Assembly (NCBI GenBank): GCA_937148845.1
Contig: CAKZRW010000029.1
Span: forward strand, 1 to 34,242
DNA from: an uncultured Actinomycetes bacterium
GTDB taxonomy: Bacteria; Actinomycetota; Thermoleophilia; RBG-16-64-13
DNA length: 34,242 nucleotides
Reading direction: 5' to 3'
The position numbers were made by a program, and so were the translations under genes. The notes under the pieces were generated by a model. The model ran no database searches, was not told where the DNA came from, and saw nothing but the letters and a program-made list of their open reading frames with translations. Positions 24,280 through 31,866 of the stretch are shown here, piece by piece; within the stretch, counting starts at the first letter, position 1; each line of letters begins with the position of its first letter.

Positions 24280-24313
24280 GGGTCCTTCCCGCAAACCTCA
24301 AAGTTCGACTGCC

Positions 24314-24556
24314 CTAACTGGCATCCCCCGCTTGTTCGCTGCGCAAACATATGGCCCAATCAGGGCACATGTCTTCACAAAGGCGGCAGGCCCGGCAGGC
24401 TTCGGGCTCGAGCAGGTACGGTGTCCCGTCAGGATGCAGTCCGATGGCCCCCTCGGGGCAGAAGTGACAGCAGATGCTGCAGCGCTTGCAGCGGACGAGA
24501 TCGAAGCTCGGCCGTCTGCGCTGCTTCTTGGTCTTGACGCGTGCAGTCCCAGTCAC
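24314..24556 (-). CDS. Two-cluster [4Fe-4S] ferredoxin-like protein
   Basis: This is an 80-residue protein. Two complete CxxCxxCxxxCP motifs are visible, CKRCSICCHFCP and CRACRLCEDMCP. A basic N-terminal extension (KTKKQRRR) precedes them. The pattern CPEGAI...CPDWAI resembles the delta subunit (KorD) of 2-oxoacid:ferredoxin oxidoreductases, but no other subunit is in this window, so it may be a stand-alone electron carrier. GTG 24556 is the only near start; it lacks a ribosome site and sits eight bases after a TATACA box. It lies 34 bp upstream of iscS on the same strand; sharing an operon with the assembly machinery of its own clusters is plausible. Confidence 0.85.
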   Translation of the reverse strand: MTGTARVKTKKQRRRPSFDLVRCKRCSICCHFCPEGAIGLHPDGTPYLLEPEACRACRLCEDMCPDWAICLRSEQAGDAS

Positions 24557-24564
24557 GGGGCCAT

Positions 24565-24570
24565 TGTATA
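24565..24570 (-). promoter_or_regulatory. -10 element for the ferredoxin-iscS-iscU operon
   Basis: TATACA on the minus strand lies eight bases before GTG 24556, which has no Shine-Dalgarno sequence. The mRNA should be leaderless or nearly so. A -35 is not obvious. Confidence 0.4.
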
Positions 24571-24627
24571 TCAGAGCCGGGAAGTTGTAGTTGAGCCGAC
24601 TGTAATGCCCCAAAGTCGCGCTCGACC

Positions 24628-24654
24628 CGCCGCGGGGGCGGTGGCGCCGCGGCG
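24628..24654 (-). terminator. GC hairpin between the transglutaminase and ferredoxin genes
   Basis: CGCCGCGG (24628-24635) pairs perfectly with CCGCGGCG (24647-24654) around an 11-nt loop. It lies 26 nt past the transglutaminase stop. It probably separates the two minus-strand units. Confidence 0.42.
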
Positions 24655-24679
24655 ACTAGGCCTGGGCTACGGGAGGGGA

Positions 24680-26977
24680 CTAGCGGTGGTTCTGGGAGCC
24701 CTCGGGAGCCCTGAATCTGTACAGTGAGGCCAGGGCTCGACGCCATCCGTAGCGTCGGCGCAGCACGGCAGCCAGGTGCCGGCGGAAGATCTCGGCTTGC
24801 TGCACGTCGTGGGGTCTGGCTGTCCGTCCTCCGTAGAGCACGGCTTGGAGACGGTCGAGCAGAGCGGTCGGGGGAAGCAGACCCACCTGCGACCGGATGG
24901 AAGCGAACACCTCCTCCCAAGTGAACGCCGCGCTGACCGGTATCCGATAGTCCACCAAGGTCCAGCGCAATAGACGGAGCGACGTCTCCAAGCGTCTCTG
25001 AGGTGGTCCGTGATGAAGTCCCCGCTCTCGCCACAGCAGTCGAGCCGCCGGCCAGCAGAGAACAGCCAGCGCCATGACCACCACCGCCAGCAGCCAGGGA
25101 AGCCAGGGCGGGCGAGTCATCCAGGAGCCAGAACCGTTCGCAACCTCGCCCTCGGACAGGGGCCTGCCCGCTCCGGGTTGTGCGGGCGGGAGGGTGGGTT
25201 CTGTACCCGGGGCACCCGCAGAGGCAGGGCCGAAGGGGTCTACGAAGCCGGGGGTCGTGGAGGAAGGTCCGGGGGTGGGAAGGTTGCGACCAGGGGTGGG
25301 GTCGAAGGAGACCCAGCCCACATTGGGAAAGAATGCCTCCACCCAGGCATGGGCGTTGTTAGTGCTCACGGTGAAGGTGCCCGCCGGGTCTTCCTTCCCG
25401 GACGTGAAGCCCACTGCTACTCGCGCCGGGATGCCGTTGAAGCGCAGGAGCAAGGCCATGCTCCCGGCGAAGTGTTGGCAGTAGCCTCGCTGCGTGTCGA
25501 AAAGGAAGGCCGTATACGGGGAGGCATAGTCACTGGGCGGCGGAGTCAGGTCGTACTGGTAGTGGCTGCGCAAGTACCGTTCCACGCGCAAAGCGATCTC
25601 ATAGGGGTCGCTGGCTCTGCCCACTATCTGCTGGTTGAGGGCGTACAGACCGGTCCACTGGCTCCCGTCGACGGTCCGTTCGGAGACGACCTCCTGCCAG
25701 AGCTTCTCAGGGTCTGCGCTGGGAGTCGACCGGACTTGGTCAAGGAGCTGGTCGACCCGCGGAAAAGGGAGCTCGCGGTATGGCCGGACGTCCTCAGAGT
25801 AGTCGGTCCCCAGCCCCACGAGGTCACCGGCCGCCAACTTGGGCACCACCGCGGTGAGGGTGTAGTCGAGAGAGGGGCCGACTGCGGTCACCACGCGGAG
25901 TGCTCTAGCCTCGTTCACGCGGAGCTCTAGGTCTTGGCGGAGACGGAGCGAGACCGGATCCCCACCCGTGAACAAGTAGTTGGTGTAGATCGACTTCAGG
26001 CTGAAGGTCTGCTCGACGGGATCGCCGGCCGTGGGGTTTGATGGGGCGGGGATGTCATAAACATAGCCGTCTCGGGAGGGGATGCGCTGGGCGGTCTGGG
26101 GAAAGTTCCCGGTGGCCACCCAGGCGTAGCCGGTGAAGGTATCCAAGACGTTGGCCCGCCAATAGGCGGGGATGGGCGACCTCACCTCCATGATGGGTTG
26201 GTCGTTAGCGGGGTCCAGAAGCTGCGGGTAGTTCTGAAGCCAGTTGAAGGAGTAGATGGGACCGCCGGTCCGGAAGGGATCCCATCTACGCCAGTCTTGC
26301 CAAGGCTGGGCGGCTGCCGAAGGCACTGCCACAAGGACGGCAAGAGCGAGGACGGCGGCAATCGTGCCGGAGAGGAGCCCAGGAAGAAGGTCCCGGACTC
26401 GCCAGGGGGAGCCCTTGAAGGCGGGTGACAGGGCCAGCAGAGAGGCAGCGAGGACAAGGAAGAGGATTCCCCCCCAGAGGCGTCTAGGCGTTTCGTCCAC
26501 CGTAAGGGCGAAACCGAGGAGGACCACCAGAACGGCCAGCCCTGCCAGCGGGCGGCGCAGACCGACGGCAAGGAAACCGGCGACCGCCGTCACTCCGTAG
26601 AGCACCACCGTAAGGAAAAGGCGTAAGCCCGGCGCATCTCCTACGACCATGGGAAAGGACTTCTGGGTATAGAGCCGAGCCCCCTCACCGATCTGGTCTA
26701 GGTAGTAGGACAGTTGAGCTTTGATACCCTCGATCTCGGCGGGCAAGAGAAGGGTAGTACGGACGACCAACCACCCCCCTAGTGGCACCAAGACCAGAGC
26801 CAAGGGCCAGGCCTTGCGGTGGATAAGTCCCGGGGCGGTGCAGAGCGAGGCCACGAGCGCCGCGCGCAAGAGGTCCGCGGATATGGAAGGACGCAGGGCG
26901 CCGTTCAGGGAAAGGGCTACTACGACGGCTACACCCACAAAGGCGCACAGGTAGAGTACGCGCGGCCAGGCTTTCAT
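24680..26977 (-). CDS. TgpA-like membrane transglutaminase-domain protein
   Basis: This is a 765-residue membrane protein. About six TM helices occupy residues 1-222. An extracytoplasmic region follows with a transglutaminase-like core (about 455-562) that has the triad C500 (RGYCQHFAGSMA), H543 (NNAHAWVEAFF) and D559 (VSFDPTPG). A Pro/Ser-rich linker, a further TM helix (about 672-692) and a cytosolic DUF4129-like tail complete it. ATG 26977 follows GGGTGA, five bases after the DUF58 stop. Such proteins regularly accompany MoxR and DUF58 proteins, and the trio is thought to act in envelope-protein maturation; the transglutaminase or protease substrate is unknown. Confidence 0.9.
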   Translation of the reverse strand: MKAWPRVLYLCAFVGVAVVVALSLNGALRPSISADLLRAALVASLCTAPGLIHRKAWPLALVLVPLGGWLVVRTTLLLPAEIEGIKAQLSYYLDQIGEGARLYTQKSFPMVVGDAPGLRLFLTVVLYGVTAVAGFLAVGLRRPLAGLAVLVVLLGFALTVDETPRRLWGGILFLVLAASLLALSPAFKGSPWRVRDLLPGLLSGTIAAVLALAVLVAVPSAAAQPWQDWRRWDPFRTGGPIYSFNWLQNYPQLLDPANDQPIMEVRSPIPAYWRANVLDTFTGYAWVATGNFPQTAQRIPSRDGYVYDIPAPSNPTAGDPVEQTFSLKSIYTNYLFTGGDPVSLRLRQDLELRVNEARALRVVTAVGPSLDYTLTAVVPKLAAGDLVGLGTDYSEDVRPYRELPFPRVDQLLDQVRSTPSADPEKLWQEVVSERTVDGSQWTGLYALNQQIVGRASDPYEIALRVERYLRSHYQYDLTPPPSDYASPYTAFLFDTQRGYCQHFAGSMALLLRFNGIPARVAVGFTSGKEDPAGTFTVSTNNAHAWVEAFFPNVGWVSFDPTPGRNLPTPGPSSTTPGFVDPFGPASAGAPGTEPTLPPAQPGAGRPLSEGEVANGSGSWMTRPPWLPWLLAVVVMALAVLCWPAARLLWRERGLHHGPPQRRLETSLRLLRWTLVDYRIPVSAAFTWEEVFASIRSQVGLLPPTALLDRLQAVLYGGRTARPHDVQQAEIFRRHLAAVLRRRYGWRRALASLYRFRAPEGSQNHR

Positions 26978-26981
26978 AGGC

Positions 26982-28307
26982 TCACCCTGTGGCCGTGGCC
27001 GGCCGGCGCCGGCCACGGCCCCGTCCTGACAGCGCTTCCGCGAGGTCATCCCCTCTAGCCAAGCTGAGCGTAGGGATGCCCGCGGCCGAGAGCGCCAGGA
27101 GTAAAGCGCGGGTCTCAAAGGGCAGTTGGGACTGGGGGGCGGGCGCGCCCACCCGGGCCGCCCTACCTGACCCCACCGGCCGTTCCCTGCCCGCGAAGGA
27201 TGGTCCAGAGACATAGACGAAGACAAGGCGGATCCCGTGGTCGCGCAGATCTGCTAGAGTGCGGACGACCGGCTGGTCTAGAGTCAGGCTGACTAATATG
27301 GCGCTCCCGCTCCCAGAAAGCCGTCTGTCTCCGGCAAACAGGCGGCTCAGGGCGGAAGTCAACGCGGCCATGGCCGTTGGCTGGGCGGCGGCCAGAGTTT
27401 CGAGCAACGTCCGTCTGCCACTGCCGTCCGGGGTGAGCACCACGCGCTTGCTCACCCGTTCGTGTAGGATCAGGTTGACGGCGCGGCCCGAGCGCAAGGC
27501 GAAATCGGCTATGCTGCCAGCCACTCGTACAGCCAGCTCGTAGTTGGAATGGGGCTGCGTCCCCACGACCAGGGCCTGCGTGCCGTCAAGAAGCACGGTG
27601 ATATCGGCGCCGACGTGATCATCCTCCATCTCGCGCAGCATGAGAATCCCGGTCTTGGCAGTGCTCTTCCAATCGATGCGGCTGAGCGGTTCTCCCGGTT
27701 GGTGCGGCCGGACACTGCGAAACTCCGAGGCCCCCGGTGAAGGCAGACCGCGCCTGTCGGCCCAGTCCCGGTGGCCCTCGGACTCAGGGAAGAAAAGGCA
27801 AGACCTGAGTACAACGAGGCGAGGGTACACCGTCACGTTGAGAGCTTCCCCCATCCCACGGGAGATGCGCATGACCCCCAGGGGATCCTCGGCCCGGAGT
27901 TCAACGGAAGGCAGCGTGTGGACCCCGCGGTTGACGCGGGGCAGGCGATGGCATGTGACCTGTGTGGCTCGCGGTGCGAGCGTGGCTAGACCCGACTCCA
28001 CCTGCCCCGCGCCCAGAGTCGTCAGGGGACTACGAAGGACGAGTCGCAGTCCTGGCAACCAGGACCGGTTGACAACCACGACCGTGTACTCCGGCTCGTC
28101 ACCCTCGACAGGGCGACTGGGTTCCAACTTCCTCATTACCTGGATTCTCCGCCCGGCTACGCCCACCAGTAGGAGCGCGAGCAACCACATGGCGGCGAAG
28201 GCGAAGGCCAGCAGGTAGAGTTCCCAGGTCCCCACGACCCGGCCCGCCAGATAGGTTCCGGCAGCCAGACCCAGCAAGGCTATGCCGCGGCCGGTGGGGC
28301 GAGGCAT
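26982..28307 (-). CDS. DUF58 membrane protein (VWA-like)
   Basis: This is a 441-residue protein. Two N-terminal TM helices (about 8-50) precede a beta-rich segment and the DUF58 signature RPHQPGEPLSRIDWKSTAKT, followed by a von Willebrand A-like fold with MEDDHVGADITVLLDGTQA. The usual metal-dependent DxSxS is here LLDGTQA, so the MIDAS site looks incomplete. A Gly/Ser/Arg-rich loop near residue 385 interrupts the fold. It lies between MoxR (two bases upstream, TAGCCATG) and the transglutaminase. The ribosome site is weak, consistent with coupled translation from moxR. Confidence 0.9.
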   Translation of the reverse strand: MPRPTGRGIALLGLAAGTYLAGRVVGTWELYLLAFAFAAMWLLALLLVGVAGRRIQVMRKLEPSRPVEGDEPEYTVVVVNRSWLPGLRLVLRSPLTTLGAGQVESGLATLAPRATQVTCHRLPRVNRGVHTLPSVELRAEDPLGVMRISRGMGEALNVTVYPRLVVLRSCLFFPESEGHRDWADRRGLPSPGASEFRSVRPHQPGEPLSRIDWKSTAKTGILMLREMEDDHVGADITVLLDGTQALVVGTQPHSNYELAVRVAGSIADFALRSGRAVNLILHERVSKRVVLTPDGSGRRTLLETLAAAQPTAMAALTSALSRLFAGDRRLSGSGSAILVSLTLDQPVVRTLADLRDHGIRLVFVYVSGPSFAGRERPVGSGRAARVGAPAPQSQLPFETRALLLALSAAGIPTLSLARGDDLAEALSGRGRGRRRPATATG

Positions 28308-28309
28308 GG

Positions 28310-29398
28310 CTACCCGCCTGTCTGGGGAACAGGCACCTTCTCCAAGAGTCGGGATACTATCCCCTCTGCGCTCTGTCCGTGCACTTTGGCATCGGGCGAG
28401 AGGACCAGGCGGTGAGCCAGCACCCGGACCGCCAAGTCCTTGATGTCTTTGGGCACCACAAAATCCCGGCCCCGGAGGAGGGCGAGCGCCTTTGCTGCCC
28501 GAGTGAGGGCTATACCGGCGCGCGGACTGGCCCCTAGATAGATTTCTCTCTCCTCTCGGGTGGCTGCCACCAGATCGACCACGTACCGCCGCAACGCCGG
28601 AGCCACCCTTACCCGGGTCACCGCCTGGGTCATGGCCAGCACCTGCTCCCCTCTCACCACGGGCTTGAGCTCCGCGAGGGGGTCGTGAGAAGTCTGCTCG
28701 TGGATGATGGTCTCCTCCACTTCGGGGGAGGGATACCCCAAGCTCAGCCTCATCATGAAACGGTCGAGTTGAGCCTCGGGCAGCGGATAAGTGCCCTCGT
28801 ACTCGATGGGATTCTGAGTAGCGATGACCATGAACGGAGGCTCGATCCGGTGGGTGATGTTATCCACAGTGGCCTGGCGTTCTTCCATGCATTCCAGCAG
28901 ACTCGACTGTGTCTTGGGAGAGGCCCGGTTCACCTCATCGGCGAGCACGACGTTGGCAAAGATGGGGCCGGGCCGGAATTCGAACTCCCCGGTCTTCTGG
29001 TTGAACACACTGACGCCGGTCACGTCGCTCGGCAGGAGGTCGGGCGTGAACTGGATGCGGGCGAAACGGCAGTCGATCGACCGCGCCAGTGACTTAGCCA
29101 GTAGCGTCTTACCCACGCCGGGGAAGTCTTCTATCAGCAGGTGACCCCCGGCAAGCAAGGCCACCACACAAGCCCGGATGACCTCGTCCTTACCCAGGAT
29201 GACCGAGGCCACACTGGCTGCGATACGGGTGGCTTGCCGGGCGACGTGCTCCATCTCTTCTTCATCGAGAGGTGACACCGCCGGTCGGAAGACAGCCGAG
29301 GGCGTCGCCATGATCTCGTCAAGAGCGGGGTCCTTGGCGCCGGGCGGCGATTCTGGTAGCGATTGGGATTCCGACGGACCGCTGAACTTCTCGGGCAT
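28310..29398 (-). CDS. MoxR-family AAA+ ATPase
   Basis: This is a 362-residue cytosolic ATPase. A disordered acidic head (about 1-45) precedes the AAA_3 core: Walker A DFPGVGKT (91-98), the MoxR signature RIQFTPDLLPSDVTG, Walker B VVLADEVNRASPKTQ, sensor 1 VIATQNPIEYEGTYPLPEAQ and the lid domain with GASPRAG. MoxR proteins act as chaperones that load or activate VWA-domain partners, here the DUF58 protein next door. AAGGGAC precedes ATG 29398. It is the first gene of the three-gene unit. Confidence 0.93.
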   Translation of the reverse strand: MPEKFSGPSESQSLPESPPGAKDPALDEIMATPSAVFRPAVSPLDEEEMEHVARQATRIAASVASVILGKDEVIRACVVALLAGGHLLIEDFPGVGKTLLAKSLARSIDCRFARIQFTPDLLPSDVTGVSVFNQKTGEFEFRPGPIFANVVLADEVNRASPKTQSSLLECMEERQATVDNITHRIEPPFMVIATQNPIEYEGTYPLPEAQLDRFMMRLSLGYPSPEVEETIIHEQTSHDPLAELKPVVRGEQVLAMTQAVTRVRVAPALRRYVVDLVAATREEREIYLGASPRAGIALTRAAKALALLRGRDFVVPKDIKDLAVRVLAHRLVLSPDAKVHGQSAEGIVSRLLEKVPVPQTGG

Positions 29399-29434
29399 CG
29401 CTCTTGTCCCTTTCGGACGGTCGGCACCAGAGGA

Positions 29435-29440
29435 ATTGTA
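29435..29440 (-). promoter_or_regulatory. Candidate -10 for moxR operon
   Basis: GGGTACAAT on the minus strand, about 37 bases before ATG 29398, is a good -10 with no clear -35 at 17 bases. Confidence 0.35.
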
Positions 29441-29498
29441 CCCTTGCGGGAGACGGCCGTCCGCAACACCAGGTTCCGAAGCCAGACTACGTCAGGAG

Positions 29499-29504
29499 TA
29501 AAAT
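29499..29504 (+). promoter_or_regulatory. Candidate -10 for the pseudokinase gene
   Basis: TAAAAT is followed about 7 bases later by the predicted start site, just before the stem-loop at 29516. The -35 region is poor. Confidence 0.35.
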
Positions 29505-29515
29505 CGACCCGTAGC

Positions 29516-29550
29516 TGCAGTCTGGGGGCGGTTGTTGCCAGCAGACTGCA
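29516..29550 (+). other. Stem-loop in the 5' leader of the pseudokinase gene
   Basis: TGCAGTCTG (29516-29524) pairs perfectly with CAGACTGCA (29542-29550) over a 17-nt loop. The repeat ends a few bases before the GGGAGG ribosome site. It may be an mRNA structure or a protein-binding palindrome. Confidence 0.55.
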
Positions 29551-29566
29551 TCAGCGGGAGGTTTCT

Positions 29567-31567
29567 GTGTCCGAGCAGATCGGTCCATATCAACTCCGCG
29601 CCGAAATCGCACGGAACCAAGCGCTCGTTCTCTGGTCTGCCGTGCAGGGGGAGACTCGAGAAGCAGTCACCTTGCTGGAAGTGCTCCTCTCCCCGGCCAT
29701 GCCCGCCCTGAGGCGCGAAAAGTATGCGGCCGAATTCCGTTGGCAAGGGCTGGCGGCAGCGGGCCTCGTCCATCCAGGGATAGTGAGGCTGCAGCGGGCA
29801 GAGATCGTCGACGGGCGCCCGTTGCAGGTATTGGAACCAATCCCGGGGGAGACTCTCAGGCGGATTCTGAATGGGGGCCAGGGAGACAGCGAGCCCGCTT
29901 TTCCGACTGGAAGTGCTCTCCCCGCTGGGCAGGACCTCCCCAGCCAGCCCGCCGCTGGCTACCCTCTCCCTACCGCACGTGCCCTCGCCCTCGTGATGTC
30001 TCTCCTGGAGGCACTCGCCTTCGGGCACGAGCGGGAGTTGGTGCACGGCAACCTAAGTCCTGAGCTCGTGTTCGTGGGTGCTGACGGAAAAGCCGCGGTC
30101 GCCGGGTTCGGCCTTCCTTACCTCGGCAGCGTCCCCCCTCTGAGCCGCGCCGCTTTTGCCGGGGCTACCGGTTATCTCGCTCCCGAACAGATCACCGAAG
30201 AGCATGTCGACGCACGCGCAGACATCTTCGCCGTAGGTGTGCTGCTCTATGAGATGCTCACTGGAAAGCACCCGTTCGGGTTAGCCGAGGGCCTCGCCCC
30301 CGACGTAGTAGCGTATCGAACCGTCTATCGTGACCCTCCGCCCGTACTCGATGGGCGCATGTGGCAGGTGCTGGAGAAAGCGCTGGCCAAGAACCCTGCG
30401 GACAGGTATCAAGATGCCGCAGCTTTTGTAGCGGCCCTTCGGGATCAGGTTGCCAGTTCACCGGGGCCCGGTTCGGCGGGTGACGGCGTCCACCAGGAAG
30501 TGGTCCCGCCAAGGGTTACGCCGGAAGCCGCCGAGGCGTCTGGCCTGTCTCGACGAAAGAGCCTGTTCTGGGTGCTGGCGGGAGTGATGGTGTTGATCGC
30601 CGTAGGCATCGCTCTCGGAGTCGTGTTTCTCAGTGGTCCCTGGGCGAAAACGAACCCACCGCCCTCCTCGTCCACAGTAACGACCGTTGCTCGGGCCTCA
30701 TCGACTACCACCTCTGCGGGCTCGGGAGGGGTGTCGTCGAGCACTTCGGCTCCGATGCCTTCCAGCACGACAACGCCCGTTCTTGAAGTGGGCGGGGTTG
30801 GGGAGCTTGCTACCGTCATGTTCGCCGACTTGACGGTGACCTACAATGGGCTGCCCCAGCAAGTGGCAGTGCTCACCGATCCTCCAGGGGTTAGGGTGTC
30901 GGTGACCTATAGGCAGAATGGCAGCGTGGTCGAGGCCCCTATCGATGCCGGAGTGTACGAGGTGGAGGCGGTCGTCGAGGACGCCCGCTACCAAGGCTCA
31001 GCCGTCGCTGTGTTCACCATCCAGAAGGCCGATCCCATCATCACCGTGTCGGGATGGACCGGTGTCTATGACGGGCTTCTGCACGGGGCCACGGGGAGTG
31101 CGAGGGGAGTGCGGGGAGAGGATCTTACGTCCCGCCTTGACCTTGGTCAACGCTTTGTGGCGGTCCCCGGAGGTCGCGCGTTCTGGAGCTACCGAGGAGG
31201 GACCAACTACAACAGCGCCAGCGGCAGTGTCGCCATCGTCATCTTGCCGCGACCCATCACAGTGCGGGCCGAAGACAAGAGCAAGTTCGAGGGCGAAGCG
31301 GACCCGCCGCTCACCTATCGCATCGTCTCGGGTTCACTCGCAGTCGGAGACCGCTTCAGCGGAAGCCTCACTCGGGATGCCGGTGAGTCTCCCGGTCGCT
31401 ACGTCATCCGTCAGGGTACCTTGCGACTGGGTGCGAACTATGCATTGTCCTTCCAAACCGGGGCCCTCACCATCGTGGCCACGATCACCACCGAGCCCCC
31501 GACCACCACCGAGCCCACGACGACTACCGAGGGATCTTCTCCCACGACCGAATCGCCAGGGCCCTAG
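29567..31567 (+). CDS. Membrane-anchored pseudokinase with MBG-type extracellular domains
   Basis: This is a 666-residue protein from GTG 29567 (GGGAGG upstream). Residues 6-295 follow a Hanks-type Ser/Thr kinase fold: APEQ activation segment (205-208), DIFAVGVLLYEMLTGKHPF, and a helical C-lobe. The catalytic residues are replaced: the glycine loop is absent (EIARNQALVLWSA), the VAIK lysine is T in AVTLLEVL, HRDLKPxN is HGNLSPEL (160-167), and DFG is GFG (180-182). An active kinase is therefore unlikely. A TM helix (about 333-357) leads to a Thr/Ser-rich stalk, then three beta-rich repeats of MBG/YDG type (about 415-640) and a Thr/Pro/Glu tail. It probably senses or binds at the cell surface and transmits by protein interaction. 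Confidence 0.87.
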   Translation: MSEQIGPYQLRAEIARNQALVLWSAVQGETREAVTLLEVLLSPAMPALRREKYAAEFRWQGLAAAGLVHPGIVRLQRAEIVDGRPLQVLEPIPGETLRRILNGGQGDSEPAFPTGSALPAGQDLPSQPAAGYPLPTARALALVMSLLEALAFGHERELVHGNLSPELVFVGADGKAAVAGFGLPYLGSVPPLSRAAFAGATGYLAPEQITEEHVDARADIFAVGVLLYEMLTGKHPFGLAEGLAPDVVAYRTVYRDPPPVLDGRMWQVLEKALAKNPADRYQDAAAFVAALRDQVASSPGPGSAGDGVHQEVVPPRVTPEAAEASGLSRRKSLFWVLAGVMVLIAVGIALGVVFLSGPWAKTNPPPSSSTVTTVARASSTTTSAGSGGVSSSTSAPMPSSTTTPVLEVGGVGELATVMFADLTVTYNGLPQQVAVLTDPPGVRVSVTYRQNGSVVEAPIDAGVYEVEAVVEDARYQGSAVAVFTIQKADPIITVSGWTGVYDGLLHGATGSARGVRGEDLTSRLDLGQRFVAVPGGRAFWSYRGGTNYNSASGSVAIVILPRPITVRAEDKSKFEGEADPPLTYRIVSGSLAVGDRFSGSLTRDAGESPGRYVIRQGTLRLGANYALSFQTGALTIVATITTEPPTTTEPTTTTEGSSPTTESPGP

Positions 31568-31584
31568 CTGACTCGAACCGGGAC

Positions 31585-31613
31585 TTTTCCTGTGTGCAAT
31601 TCAGAGGTATAAG
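31585..31613 (+). promoter_or_regulatory. Possible promoter for the orphan zinc-ribbon frame
   Basis: TATAAG (31608-31613) is a good -10; TTTTCC, 17 bases upstream (31585-31590), is a weak -35. GAGGGTGAG and ATG 31653 follow. Confidence 0.35.
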
Positions 31614-31652
31614 TGGTCTGCAGAGAGACACTCAGGGCGGCGAGGGTGAGAC

Positions 31653-31850
31653 ATGTTCTGCAGTCATTGCGGCCATGAGGTCATGTCGGGTGCGCGCTAC
31701 TGCGCCAACTGTGGCGCATCAGTGCAAGCGGGGCCCTAAATCACGTCCCCGGCCACCAGTGGGGCGCCCGGGCACCAGTCGCCGGTCCGCGCTTGGCTCT
31801 GGGGCCTTGTCCTTCTGGGTATGCTTGACCTTGTTCCATGGGGCGATTAG
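31653..31850 (+). pseudogene. Orphan zinc-ribbon/TM reading frame split by an in-frame TAA
   Basis: ATG 31653 has a good ribosome site (GAGGGTGAG). The frame reads MFCSHCGHEVMSGARYCANC and ends at TAA 31737 after 28 codons. The same frame stays open to TAG 31848: a Ser/Pro/Gly linker and a hydrophobic segment AWLWGLVLLGMLDLVPW. The whole resembles the head of the zinc-ribbon/SPOR protein at 32312 (zinc ribbon, linker, TM), including the identical codons for MFC and the RYC..CG knuckle. The simplest reading is a decayed, truncated paralogue. Alternatives are a 28-residue zinc-ribbon microprotein or a sequencing error at the TAA. The T-box promoter lies in its last codons. Confidence 0.5.
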
Positions 31851-31853
31851 ACT
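31825..31853 (+). promoter_or_regulatory. Promoter of the T-box / ileS transcript
   Basis: TTGACC (31825-31830), a 17-base spacer and TAGACT (31848-31853). The predicted start is near 31860, just before the T-box stem I. Confidence 0.72.
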
Positions 31854-31866
31854 ACGCTTTCACAAA

